NCBI GenBank assembly: GCA_016702335.1
Contig: JADJEF010000020.1
Location: 248,001-312,000, forward strand
Direction of reading: 5' to 3'
DNA from: Rhodocyclaceae bacterium
Lineage (GTDB): Bacteria; Pseudomonadota; Gammaproteobacteria; Burkholderiales; Rhodocyclaceae
Length of the DNA stretch: 64,000 nucleotides
Positions 43,659-53,348 of the stretch are shown here, one piece after another; the first letter of the stretch is position 1; each line of letters starts with the position of its first letter. Made by a program: the position numbers and the translations under genes. The notes under the pieces are model-generated. The model was not told where the DNA came from. It saw only the letters and a list, made by a program, of their open reading frames with translations, and did not search any database.

Positions 43659-45788
43659 TCAACCTGCTCCGTTTGCGCCCGACTGCCTGAATATGTCAAC
43701 CTTCGTCTCCAGGCACTTCCTTAGAGCCAGATCATGCGCACCAATCTCAAACCAGCCGGTAGGCTTCTGGTAGAAATCGAGGCCCCGCCCGATCTTCACT
43801 ACCCACCCGTTGTTGATGCGAATCTCCCGGTCATGCAGGTTTTTGTTCACCTTGATGTCAAGTAGTACGTCGATCTCAAGCAAGCTCTGCTTGAGTTCGT
43901 CGAGCTTCTCTTGCATGTCCGCGAGCGGAGATGCGTCGTCGTAGCCGGTGACCAGCGAAATCTTCTTGATGGCTGGCCGCTTCACGATGACTTCGCAGAA
44001 GCGAACCAGGTTCTGGATCTGATGGGGAGCGCGAATGTAGGGATCCTCGATCAGGATCTCTGTTGCGCCCTCAAAGTACGGGCCGACGATGTTTTCGTAG
44101 CTGTGCCCCGAGTCTCCGTAGAGAATCGTGAAATGGCGCTCTTCCAGAGATGGCGTGGAGGTCGGTGACTCGACTTCCACAACGGGGGCTGCTACCTGAA
44201 TCTCGACTGGTGCTGCTACAGCAACGGGAGCTTCCGGTATGGATGAGGACTCGCTCTCAGCGATTGATGTTGATGTTCCCCGACGTGAAGGTGACTGTGT
44301 CGCCGTCGCATTTTTGGACTCTGGACAGAAGACAACAACCTCGTCACCGGCTTTTCGGAAGAACGAAAGGTTGATGTTGGCAAACTCGTCGTCTGGCTTA
44401 CGCTTGTTCATCTGCTCTTTGACGCGGCGCCGGCATTCGATGGCGTAGGACGCGTATTCCTCGAACTCCTCGTCAGACGGTGGGCCGTTGGGATGGAGAA
44501 TCTTCAAAAATGCGCAAAGCGTTTTCTTGATGCCTTTTTCGTCGCGGCCTTCGACACAATTACCGAGGCGAATCCGCTGATTGACCTCCTCATAGCGATT
44601 CGTGTGTTTGAAGATGTAGTGGAATGCCTCGGCCAGGTAATCGGTGATGAATCCGTAGTTAGAGGTCAGGTAAGCGCTGCTGTTCTTCGGCATCTCCCAA
44701 CCGGGCAGGTAACAGGCAAAGCGATCCATGATCGCCAAATCAAACTCGGGGGGAAGAGGCTGAAACAGGTCGTGAGTCGTGGAATTGACCACTTGCTGGA
44801 TCGACAGATCAAAGTTGCCGACAAAGCTCAGGCTCGCGTCGGCAATGACCTCAGCGCCACGGGAAAAACGACCGTTGGCCATAAAGTCCTTCATGATCTG
44901 GATCGTGTCAGGATCTTTGACCTTGATGCCGCCGATCTCATCGAATGCGACCGTATCCCAGTAGCCCACCAGGCCGACTTTGCGGCGTTGATTGTTGTAG
45001 AAAAGGGTCGCCTTAGTTGCTTGACCACCCGAGATCAGAGTGGCGTAAGGCGAAAATTCGCTGAAAAAATATGACTTGCCGGTGCCACGGGGGCCGAGCT
45101 CGATGTAGTTGTAGTTGGGCTCAACCAGGGGCGCCAGGCGCGTCACGTAGTGCAGCTTTACGCGTTGAGTCAGCTTGCTTGGTTCCAGGCCAACGGAGCG
45201 CAAAATGGCATCGAGCCATTCGTCCCGTGAAAAAGTGGCTCTGCCTTCCATATAACGATCAAAGTCAAAGCGGCTCAATTGAATCGGCCGCATGTCCTCG
45301 ATGTAGAACGCGTAATCATCTTCCTCGATGTCGTTGTGGGCAATCGTCACCTCGGCCCAGATACCGCCTTCCAGCAAGCGGTCGTTATCCTTGAAGAACT
45401 TATCGCCAATGGCAATACGCTGAGAGTTGAAGTTCTCCAGCGAGGCCCAGTGACGCTTCTCTTTTTCTACATAGCGGACGTGCACCTTGTCGATGAAGCG
45501 GTGCTTGCCTTTAGTGGCCACCCGTGACTGTGCCGCATTGGCTTCGTCAGGACGAACGTAGTTATCTTGAAGCGTTGCCAGAACAGCCTCCATGCCGGCG
45601 GTGATCTCAGCCTGATCATCGCTGGCGCAATAGCGGGCCAGGAGAAACTCCAGCACAAACGTGGGAACGTTCGTTCCCTTCTTGATCCGGTGGAGAAGAT
45701 CCTTGCGGACGACTTTGCCGTCGAAGGTCGTCGTCAGCTTGGTATCCAGCGCATCTAGTGCTTTCGCTGTGTTTTCAGTTTCGCTCAT
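43659..45788 (-). CDS. brxL: BrxL, Lon-like AAA+ protein of BREX, with MITD1-like C-terminal domain
   Basis: 709 residues. The N-terminal two thirds match BrxL: Walker A (GPRGTGKSYF) at about 232-240, Walker B (VAFDEIGG) at about 280-287 and a sensor region SFVGNFDLS. A Ser/Ala/Pro-rich linker spans about 490-550. Residues about 551-709 match the phospholipase-D-like MIT_C domain known from human MITD1 (EDPYIRAPHQIQNLVRFCE, HDREIRINNGWVVKIGRGLD, CLETKVDIF). BrxL is the type 1 hallmark, needed for phage exclusion but not methylation. A GGAG ribosome site sits 8 bases upstream; it overlaps pglZ (ATGA). Confidence 0.9.
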   Translation of the reverse strand: MSETENTAKALDALDTKLTTTFDGKVVRKDLLHRIKKGTNVPTFVLEFLLARYCASDDQAEITAGMEAVLATLQDNYVRPDEANAAQSRVATKGKHRFIDKVHVRYVEKEKRHWASLENFNSQRIAIGDKFFKDNDRLLEGGIWAEVTIAHNDIEEDDYAFYIEDMRPIQLSRFDFDRYMEGRATFSRDEWLDAILRSVGLEPSKLTQRVKLHYVTRLAPLVEPNYNYIELGPRGTGKSYFFSEFSPYATLISGGQATKATLFYNNQRRKVGLVGYWDTVAFDEIGGIKVKDPDTIQIMKDFMANGRFSRGAEVIADASLSFVGNFDLSIQQVVNSTTHDLFQPLPPEFDLAIMDRFACYLPGWEMPKNSSAYLTSNYGFITDYLAEAFHYIFKHTNRYEEVNQRIRLGNCVEGRDEKGIKKTLCAFLKILHPNGPPSDEEFEEYASYAIECRRRVKEQMNKRKPDDEFANINLSFFRKAGDEVVVFCPESKNATATQSPSRRGTSTSIAESESSSIPEAPVAVAAPVEIQVAAPVVEVESPTSTPSLEERHFTILYGDSGHSYENIVGPYFEGATEILIEDPYIRAPHQIQNLVRFCEVIVKRPAIKKISLVTGYDDASPLADMQEKLDELKQSLLEIDVLLDIKVNKNLHDREIRINNGWVVKIGRGLDFYQKPTGWFEIGAHDLALRKCLETKVDIFRQSGANGAG

Positions 45789-48307
45789 ACAAGGTACTCC
45801 GCTTCTAGCGTCAAACTACTGAAGGCCACGAGGGTATTGGGATTCAGCGCCTTGATCGTAAATTTTCCCTCAAAGTCCTCAACCATCCTGAGCGCGACAG
45901 GCACTCGAACATTTGGGCGGAGAGAAATGGTTCGGGTGGCGGGATCAACAACGCCGCCAGGTCGAGGCTCGCCAACCACATCGCCATTAGGCTTATGGGC
46001 CTCCAGAAGAATCTCAACCTCCCGATCCTGCTCGAACATATCGTCATTGGCCCACATCACTTCGACCACTGGTGTCCGGGTCGTGATGCGCTTTGCGCCG
46101 TTGCGGTAGGTCAGGTCAATCTTAATCTTGCGGATGGCCGGCTCAGCGCCCTCCAGGCGCATAGACAGCACGGGCACAACAGCTTCCTGAAGTGAAGCCC
46201 CACCGTGGAAATAGAGCAGACCCCGCGAATACGGCGCCATACTCTTCGGCATCGCGACCATCGGAAAATCGCCACGAACGCCCAGGCGCTCGCTGGCCAT
46301 CAGCAAGTTGCTGGAATCCCCGCTGCCTTGGCCGAGAAGCATTCGATTGTGAGCATTGAAGGCCCAGTTCCCAGTTGGCTTCGAGCACACATCACCCGCT
46401 TCAGCCGCCGCATTGAGGTAGAAGCCGTGGTCGGTGGCAATGACGACTTCCTTGAAACCTTCCTTGCGTAAGCGATGAATCGCGGCGCGAATCCGGCTCA
46501 AGGTCTTCGGCAGCAGGCCCAGAGTTTCCTGTGGGTCGTTTTCTAACTGGCTGTCAATCTCAACGCTACGCAGCACGAACAACTCGACGGTCTCTGCCAC
46601 CGATTCCTTGGCCATCACGTAGTCACCTAAGCGCATCTCCGTAAAACGCGCTCCGTAGCGCTTGCGAATGGCCTCCATCCTTTGGGCGACATTGCCAACT
46701 GTCTGGTCGCCAAGCGTGGGCACCAATCCTGTTCCGTCAGAGCGGAGGGCGAGCTGCTGCCCGGCTTCGGGTAACAAACTGGCCATGCCGATGATCGTAA
46801 TCGTAGGTAACTGCGCGAAGGCCGCATCAAGTGTTACCGGACCATCTTCAGAGAGGAGATGTTCCAGCGCCACGCCCAATTCATAGCGCAACGCATCCAC
46901 CAGGATGTAAGCGATGCGATGGCCGGCTTGCTGCAACGGCTTCGCGACGAAGCGGTCAAAGACATCTGCATTGGCAAGCCGATTGACTGGCGGCCAGCCG
47001 GTCGTTTCCAGGTGGCGCATGAAGACGGCCTGCACCTTTTCCGCGAGCTTGCGATAGCTCGTTCTGGCTTGGCCAACAACCGAACTCATCAGGCCATGCG
47101 GATCAATAAAGTCGCTGGCCGCTTGTTCAAATTCGCGGTGCAACCGATCTATCTCGCGCAAGCTGGCCACATAGAAATCAATCAGGCTCGACTGCGATTT
47201 GGCGTAATCGGGTAGTTGGCGGTCAAAGTCACCGCATTGCGCCACCAGGCGCAATGCGGCTTCGATCAGGCCCCATTGGCTTTGGCTTTCCGCCTTATCC
47301 AGCCAAACTGACGAGGCATGCTTGGCAATGATCTCGCGCACGCGATCCACATCGTCGGCCTTGAGTGCCTCAATTGCACGCTTCAGAAATGTCCGTTCCT
47401 CGAAGGGAAAGGTATCGCGCTTGCCTAGATCGTCGAATTCTCCGCACGCATCCTTGAGATTCAGTTCCTTCTCGACCGCTTCGGCGTGCTCAACGTAGGT
47501 ATTCCGTGAGCGCAAATCACTGCGCAGGCGTTCGCACAGATCCTCAATGAGCGGCCTGGCCTCTGGCATTGCCTTCGGCACGTTCCCGAGCGCTGCCGGC
47601 AAGGCCACCGGCAGATCGAACGCGAACTCGCTAAACAGGCAAAAGCGCCACAACTCCTCCGAAATTGTTGCCCATGCCTTGATCTTGCTCTTGAGATCGA
47701 AACCCAACGTGACCTTGAGCAAGTCACGGGCTTCCTGCACCCAGTTGTCAGCACCCTTCAGCGCCTTTTCCTGAGCAGCAGAGGGCGCCATCAGTGAATA
47801 CAAAATGTCACGCACGGACTGCGCATCCAGTAATGCGCGCAAATGCGGCCAGCCCAAACCTCCGCCAATGGCGTCAATTACTGCAAAAGTCGGCGCTGAC
47901 GTCTCGGCAAAGACCTTGCGAATCACCGTCGCATGGTCTGGCTTGGCGCGCAGGCAAATGCTGAGAAATTCGTCTCCGTCGTCATCGGGGAAAACCGCAC
48001 CGCAGGCCGCGTAAATGGCAAACGGATCCTTCTGCTTTTCCTCGTCGTTGAGCGGTTTGGCCGTTGGCACATAGACGATCAGACCCTCGACACCGTTTTG
48101 CGGCTTGCCCACCTGTCGCAACAGCCCCAGTGCATTCAAGCGTCCGTCCAGTCCAGACACCCCCACATCAATCACCTTCAGCTTTTCGGACTGCATCCCA
48201 AGGCAAAGCTCACGATACAGCTCTTCCTGGTCATAGACCACTAGGCAACTGTGGCTTTTGAGTCGTGGCGTCAGTAAATTGTCGCGAATGAATTCGGCAA
48301 TGCTCAT
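45785..48307 (-). CDS. pglZ: PglZ, alkaline-phosphatase-superfamily BREX protein
   Basis: 840 residues. The PglZ domain lies in the middle and C-terminal half: metal-site blocks AYILVDALRYELG (about residue 463), VIATDHGFYLN (about 625) and the preceding PTITIIGMASLLP. PglZ is one of the two genes common to all BREX types; its enzymatic role is not fully settled. The start overlaps the preceding small ORF (ATGA) and the stop overlaps brxL. A weak match to the dispersed repeat encodes TSAPT near residue 137. Confidence 0.93.
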   Translation of the reverse strand: MSIAEFIRDNLLTPRLKSHSCLVVYDQEELYRELCLGMQSEKLKVIDVGVSGLDGRLNALGLLRQVGKPQNGVEGLIVYVPTAKPLNDEEKQKDPFAIYAACGAVFPDDDGDEFLSICLRAKPDHATVIRKVFAETSAPTFAVIDAIGGGLGWPHLRALLDAQSVRDILYSLMAPSAAQEKALKGADNWVQEARDLLKVTLGFDLKSKIKAWATISEELWRFCLFSEFAFDLPVALPAALGNVPKAMPEARPLIEDLCERLRSDLRSRNTYVEHAEAVEKELNLKDACGEFDDLGKRDTFPFEERTFLKRAIEALKADDVDRVREIIAKHASSVWLDKAESQSQWGLIEAALRLVAQCGDFDRQLPDYAKSQSSLIDFYVASLREIDRLHREFEQAASDFIDPHGLMSSVVGQARTSYRKLAEKVQAVFMRHLETTGWPPVNRLANADVFDRFVAKPLQQAGHRIAYILVDALRYELGVALEHLLSEDGPVTLDAAFAQLPTITIIGMASLLPEAGQQLALRSDGTGLVPTLGDQTVGNVAQRMEAIRKRYGARFTEMRLGDYVMAKESVAETVELFVLRSVEIDSQLENDPQETLGLLPKTLSRIRAAIHRLRKEGFKEVVIATDHGFYLNAAAEAGDVCSKPTGNWAFNAHNRMLLGQGSGDSSNLLMASERLGVRGDFPMVAMPKSMAPYSRGLLYFHGGASLQEAVVPVLSMRLEGAEPAIRKIKIDLTYRNGAKRITTRTPVVEVMWANDDMFEQDREVEILLEAHKPNGDVVGEPRPGGVVDPATRTISLRPNVRVPVALRMVEDFEGKFTIKALNPNTLVAFSSLTLEAEYLV
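47884..47907 (+). repeat. Possible dispersed-repeat copy 10 (weak, in pglZ)
   Basis: AAAGTCGGCGCTGACGTCTCGG shares the 12-base core AAGTCGGCGCTG but the right half fits only with a small gap. It may be chance. Confidence 0.35.
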
Positions 48308-48420
48308 AGCAGATGGTCCCGCCCAAATTTGTGGCGCATCAGATCACCACTACCGATCTTGTGGATCGCGAAGTGGCGCACCATGCTCCACAAGCGTTTT
48401 TGCGTCGCATCCATGCGCAT
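48304..48420 (-). CDS. 38-residue small ORF between fic and pglZ
   Basis: ATG at 48420 overlaps the fic TGA (TGATG) and the stop at 48304 overlaps the pglZ ATG (ATGA). A strong GGAGG ribosome site lies 7 bases upstream of the ATG, inside the end of fic. The product is small, basic and His/Arg-rich (MRMDATQKRLWSMVRHFA ... KFGRDHLL); no family was recognised. It may be a genuine small protein, a translational-coupling leader for pglZ, or the remnant of a larger gene. Confidence 0.5.
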   Translation of the reverse strand: MRMDATQKRLWSMVRHFAIHKIGSGDLMRHKFGRDHLL

Positions 48421-49535
48421 CAAAAAGCCTCCCGACCTTCGGCAATATTCAGCAGCGCCGGGAAACACAAGGTGGCTGCCCTGCGGCCGCTGGCCTCAAC
48501 CAATGTCCGCAGAATCTTGGCATCCCGTAGCGCGGGCAGAATGCGCTTGGCAGTCGGCTCAGGGATGCCACTGCTTGCCACAAAGTCCGAGCTCTTGAAG
48601 ATTGGCCGCTCAAAAATCCAGTCCAGGGCATGGATAGCGTATTGCGAGCGGGTCAGATCGGCCACTTCGCGCTTCATCCGCTCGTAAAGTCCCAGGATCG
48701 CTGCAGCCTTCTGCTGGTTCTCATCGGCCTGCGTTTTCAGCGCCGACAAGAAGAAACGACACCAGCTCGTCCAGTCACCGTCGCGTGATACAGCAAGCAG
48801 ACGCTCGTAGTATTCATCGCGGTGCGATTCAAGAAAGGCACTCAGATAAAACATCGGTCGCTGGATCAAACTGGTCTGCCACATGAACAAAGGCACCAGC
48901 ATCCGCCCCAGGCGGCCATTGCCGTCCAGGAAAGGGTGCAGCGCTTCAAATTCGGCATGCAGCAGCGCCAGCTGAACCAGACGATCGGCAGCATCCTCGT
49001 GAATGTAACGCTCCCAAACGCTCATGGCATCAGGGAGCTTCTCTGCCGAGATCGGCACGAAGCGCGCCTGCTCAAGCGTGCAGCCTGCCGGACCAATCCA
49101 ATTCGGGATGCGCCGATACTCGCCGGGCGACTTTCCCTGACCACGCACTCCTGCCAGCAGAACGGTATGCGCTTCACGAATCACCCGTTGCGAGAGCGGT
49201 AGCGTGGCCAGCATCTTTTCCGCCATGCGCATGGCCGCGCGGTAGTTAAGTACCTCGTAGATGTCGTTACGGCGCTCTTCGCTTAATCCCGGAGAATCAC
49301 CTTCCGCTTCAAATTCCAGCACCTCACCCATCGTGGCCTGAGTGCCCTCGATGCGTGACGACAGCACGGCTTCCTGCGTTGTCAGGGGGGACAACAGAAC
49401 CGCCGCGTTTGGAATTGCCGCTAGCGTGCCGTCGTAACGGGCCACCGCCGCTGACGCGGGGCCGATCAACGGAATCAACTGTGGCCAGTCGAGCTCAGTC
49501 GGAGGGAATTTTCCTAAGTGGTAATGAACTGCCAT
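48420..49535 (-). CDS. Fic-domain AMP-transferase-type protein inside the BREX operon
   Basis: About 371 residues from the ATG at 49535, which overlaps the pglX stop (TGATG). The full catalytic Fic motif HPFLDGNGRLGR is at about 201-212. An N-terminal inhibitory motif of the S/TxxxE(G/N) kind (SSRIEGT, about 60-66) should hold the enzyme off. A Fic_N-like region precedes the core and a winged-helix-like C terminus follows. Fic enzymes usually transfer AMP to a target protein. Its place between pglX and pglZ suggests it modulates or guards the system (inference). Confidence 0.9.
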   Translation of the reverse strand: MAVHYHLGKFPPTELDWPQLIPLIGPASAAVARYDGTLAAIPNAAVLLSPLTTQEAVLSSRIEGTQATMGEVLEFEAEGDSPGLSEERRNDIYEVLNYRAAMRMAEKMLATLPLSQRVIREAHTVLLAGVRGQGKSPGEYRRIPNWIGPAGCTLEQARFVPISAEKLPDAMSVWERYIHEDAADRLVQLALLHAEFEALHPFLDGNGRLGRMLVPLFMWQTSLIQRPMFYLSAFLESHRDEYYERLLAVSRDGDWTSWCRFFLSALKTQADENQQKAAAILGLYERMKREVADLTRSQYAIHALDWIFERPIFKSSDFVASSGIPEPTAKRILPALRDAKILRTLVEASGRRAATLCFPALLNIAEGREAF

Positions 49536-51847
49536 CACGCTTCCTTCGTTTTCTTGCTGGGCGCCTTTTTCGGCTTCGCCTCGGGCTCGACATACAAATC
49601 TTCAAGCCCGTGAGCGATGGCTAGTGATTTATCGGTCTTGCATTTCTCGCGAACGCGGGCGGGCCAGTAGCTCATGGCCAGGTGCGCCCAGTCATAGTCG
49701 CCCTTTTCAAGCTTGGCCCAAGTATCTTTGAGCACCTTCTGCCACGGCTTATGACGAAACAGCGGCCAAAGCGGGGCGGCGGTAATTTGCACGCCGTCGT
49801 CGTGGATTGGTCGGTAGCTTGGGGCGATCGCCAACAGCGTGTCGCGTAGCTCGATCAGTTCCAGCTCGAATGCCTGCAGAGTATCGAACTGCTTTTCCTC
49901 ATCGCGGGTGCGGACCGAACCTTTATTACGCAACGCCGTCCCGCCAACGCCGACTTCTTTGAGCTTGGGTTCGAGGAAGTCGTTGATGGCGGTGTAAAGC
50001 GTCTGGCTGCTGAGGCTGGGATAATAGAGCCACAGGGTGTAGCTGCCCGTGGCAGTAGCCAGCGGCCAATAGATCGGCGCTTTGCGGCGGCTCTTGGAGT
50101 AGCGTTTTAGATGCGAGGAAAAAAATCCGTTAGGGTCGTTGAGATAGTCCTCAACAGATTGGTATCCCGTTGCTTGAAGGAATTCAGCGTGGGCTTCGTC
50201 AGGTGCAGAAAACAAATCATTAATGGCGATTTCTAATGCAATTGAAATTTCGCTGAAAGAAATACAGCTTAGTGTCGAGGTTGGCTGGATAGCTTGCCGG
50301 ACATCTTTGGGGCCAGTTCCATTGACGTACTCAATGGCATCGACCCAAGGAATTTCGGCTACGTTTAAATACACTACGACCTGCTTTTCAAAGATGCGAG
50401 AGATCGTATAACTTATAACTTTCTCAGCTTCTAGATTTTCTGAAGTCAATTCAGTCGGAAAAGACTTAACAAAGAGATCATGGTTTCTTTTGCTCAAATT
50501 GCAAGCAGTTGTTTTATCAATACCATATGCATTTCCAACAATCTCATCGACTTCCAAAAAACCGTTGATAACCCTGTGCCGAGCTGTGTCCCATAAATCA
50601 TTAATTATCTTTGCCGTACTACGGAGTCCCCGTTTGTCAAAGAAATATCCCCTGGTCATCAAGCATTCTTCATTGAAGGAATTTTTGATGATTGCATTAC
50701 GCCAGATCTCACGACCAATTTTAGAAAGGTCATTTGCGACAATCGCATTCAACTTTGGAAACGGAACCGGTGCAATTGAGCCAGCTTGGTAAAGTGCGTT
50801 GATCTCACGAAGCCCCAGGCGTACGTCAATCATCTCATTGAATAGAGAAGAGTTTAAGACAGTGGCCAACGCGAACAAATCAATTTCAGACGAATATATT
50901 CCCATGCCTGCAACACCAGTAATCGTTCCTGATGGCATCAATGCGGGTGAGAATCTATGAGTTCTATATGAAAAAGTAAGCCCTGGAGGCACACCCTCCG
51001 AAGGTTCAATCTTTGAGTACATATTGAGACGGACGGAGTCCTGGGCTTTCATCTCTGCCCCTTCGGAAGCCCAGTTAACAAGAAGGTGGATGTCTGTTAC
51101 AAAGGGCTCGTTTTCGCCCCCTTTTGCATGAGAAATCCAATCACGTGATACATGTGGAATCTCCCACCAACACCGAATAAAACGAAAATCATCACCTGTC
51201 TGAAGCCCAACACGTACCTGTACACCTGATTTTTCGAGCGATAGAAATTTTCCACCCAATTGAAATAATTCTGGTTCAAGCCAATAGGCAAATGGGGAAC
51301 CATCAATTGAAGAAAACTCACTTTGATCTATAGCGAAAACATGTCCTGTTAGCCCAGTCTTCCCTTGGCAATAGCTCGATATTTGAATTAAGTCTGTATT
51401 TTTTGTCGAAGCGAAAAACGACATGCCACTAGGTGACGTTTTTTCTATTGTATATAGGCATGTCTCAACCATAGCATCATCAAGAACTCCTTCACCAAGG
51501 TCAATCCATGAACTAATCCTATGCCGAAGAATCACCCTCTCTCGCCATTGACGCGTGGTTGAAGCAAAAAAACTGGTTCGTGAAGTAATAGCCCCCAAGA
51601 AACCATTACTCCTTAACTTATTCAATCCGACTTCAACAAATGCTGTAAGGATATCGTGGCTACCTGATGAAAAATTGTCTTTGGCAAAGTCTCTATAGCT
51701 GACAGAGAACTCACCAAACGGAGGATTCATCACAACTACATCAAACTGTTCGCGGGCTAAATCGATAAGCCGCAATCCTTCTAACGCATCGTAAGAAAAC
51801 AATCTGCCCCGGTAAGTTGCCCTTGCCGCAGTGGCGAATCCAATCAA
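49535..51847 (-). pseudogene. pglX: pglX, C-terminal part (after frameshift)
   Basis: 770 codons holding the adenine-methyltransferase motif IV (VVVMNPPFGEFS) close to the start and the target-recognition/C-terminal region. It lacks motif I, which lies in the upstream reading frame, and its only apparent start is a TTG, so it is unlikely to be functional alone. In-frame reading upstream of the TTG (TWQKAEARLTDA) shows it is the continuation of the 51844-53337 frame. Residues about 630-639 (EVGVGGTAL) coincide with a repeat copy. Confidence 0.85.
49932..49960 (-). repeat. Dispersed repeat, copy 11 (in pglX)
   Basis: AACGCCGTCCCGCCAACGCC followed by GACTT, a reverse-orientation match at roughly 20 of 25 aligned bases. 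It is read in frame as EVGVGGTAL, the same frame used by the transglutaminase copy. Confidence 0.5.
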
Positions 51848-53337
51848 TGCATCTGTAAGTCTGGCTTCAGCCTTCTGCCAAGTTTCTTGTTCCTGCTTGG
51901 AAAGCAGATCGTTTCCTTGCCACCAACATAGATTTGACGAATCAGATTCGGAATTTCGCGCTCCACCTGTAACAGCACGCCCATCTCAGGGAGTCCCTTG
52001 AGCAGTTGAAGTGTTTTTTCGAACAACTCTGCGTCGAGGTGGTCAAGATCACCCACAAACTGCTGTCGCAACTCGCGTTCGGTCGGCGGTGCAATGGCTG
52101 CCACCACATGGCCACGACCGATTAGCGGGCGGTCTTTCGCTTTGACATCCTGTGCATGCCAGTCGCGTTGAGCCCGTAGCCACAAGGCCAGGGACGCGAT
52201 TTGAGCGGCACGCGGGTCAATGTCCACTCCATAAATGTTGTGTTCGATGATGAGGCGCGGCACATCGCGCAGAAAGCTGGCCTGATCGGCGTAGGTTTGA
52301 TTCAACGGTTTGAAGTAAGCGGATGGCTGGGGCAAGATATCCAGTGATCCTGGGCCGTGCTCCTGTTCCCAATCCCATGCCTCACGATAAATCTCCAAAA
52401 ACAGGTCGAAGGCATAGAGGCCGAAATGCATCGAACCGCAAGCCGGGTCCAACAGCTTCAGATTGCGCGGATCACTCAGACGGCTCGACGCAATAGGTTT
52501 TTCGTCAGGCTTCAACAGCAGGTATTGGCACCGTCGCGCCAGCGCCGACTTTCCACCGGTTGCGTTGAACCACAGCCGCCCCAAGGTGTTATCGACCAGG
52601 AACTCCACGACATAGCGTGGTGTGAAGAACTGGTTGCGCACGGCCAATTCGCGACTGTTGCGGGGAGCTTGCGACGCATCGCGCATCGCCTTGCGCTCTT
52701 CCTTGGAGTTGAAGTATTGGTAAATCCAGCCAATGGTTTCGTCTTCTGCCCATAACTGCTCGATGTCTGCAGCGTTGATGAGGCCGAGCAGTTGCAGCAG
52801 CGCACCTTCGCGAGGAAAGAGTCGCCCGTGCGGAGAGAAACGATCGAATAGCAGTGGCATATCCTGGGCGAGTTCGTCAAACACGCTGAACAGGAATGCG
52901 CGGTAGGCATCACCAGTGTCCCCCAGCCCCAAACTTGCCATGCGGAAGTAAAGTTGAAAACCTTGCGACTGGTAACCGGATTGATCACAGGCACTGACGG
53001 ATTGATACAGAAGCCCACGTGCTTCAGCCATGCGGAGGGCACAGAGTCGGTTGAGGACGGTGAATGCCTGCTCGCGAAGGATGCGGTCGAGAACTTCAGA
53101 TTTGTTGCCTTCCGGTGTCTGGGCCAAGTAATGCTGCAATAGTTCGCGCAGGATGCGTGCGGTTTCACGCTGAGCATCGGAGAGGTGGATTAGCTTTTCC
53201 AGTGCGGCGACTTCACCCGAAACAGGATCCAGTCCGTAGTCGTTCTGCAGTTGCTTGGTGAATTCTTCAGACAACAGGCTGCGCGCTTCGGACACGAAGC
53301 GCTGGAGCCGGTTGCGGGTGGATTGGTCAAACGCCAT
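51844..53337 (-). pseudogene. pglX: pglX, N-terminal part (BREX adenine methyltransferase), frameshifted
   Basis: 497 codons with the SAM-binding motif I LDPACGSMHFGLYAFDLF at about residue 300; the third G of the usual GSGH is replaced by M. The reading frame diverges near 51,911-51,920, in the sequence GGCAAGGAAACGAT; removing two bases or adding one restores LLSKQEQETWQKAEARL and joins it to the downstream half. Together the halves would give about 1,260 residues, a normal PglX length. Motifs I and IV are now on separate frames. It could be a real mutation, a sequencing error, or phase-variation-like slippage at GG/AAA. Confidence 0.85.
52526..52554 (-). repeat. Dispersed repeat, copy 12 (in pglX)
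   Basis: CGCCAGCGCCGACTT matches the repeat core on the reverse strand; the other half (TGGCACCGTCG) is divergent. It is read in frame as GKSALARR. Confidence 0.5.
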
Positions 53338-53348
53338 GCGTGGCCTCG

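Noticed and set aside
51844..51925. Programmed ribosomal frameshift in pglX
   Set aside because: No canonical slippery heptamer and no clear stimulatory hairpin was found at the junction, so an indel or sequencing error is preferred.
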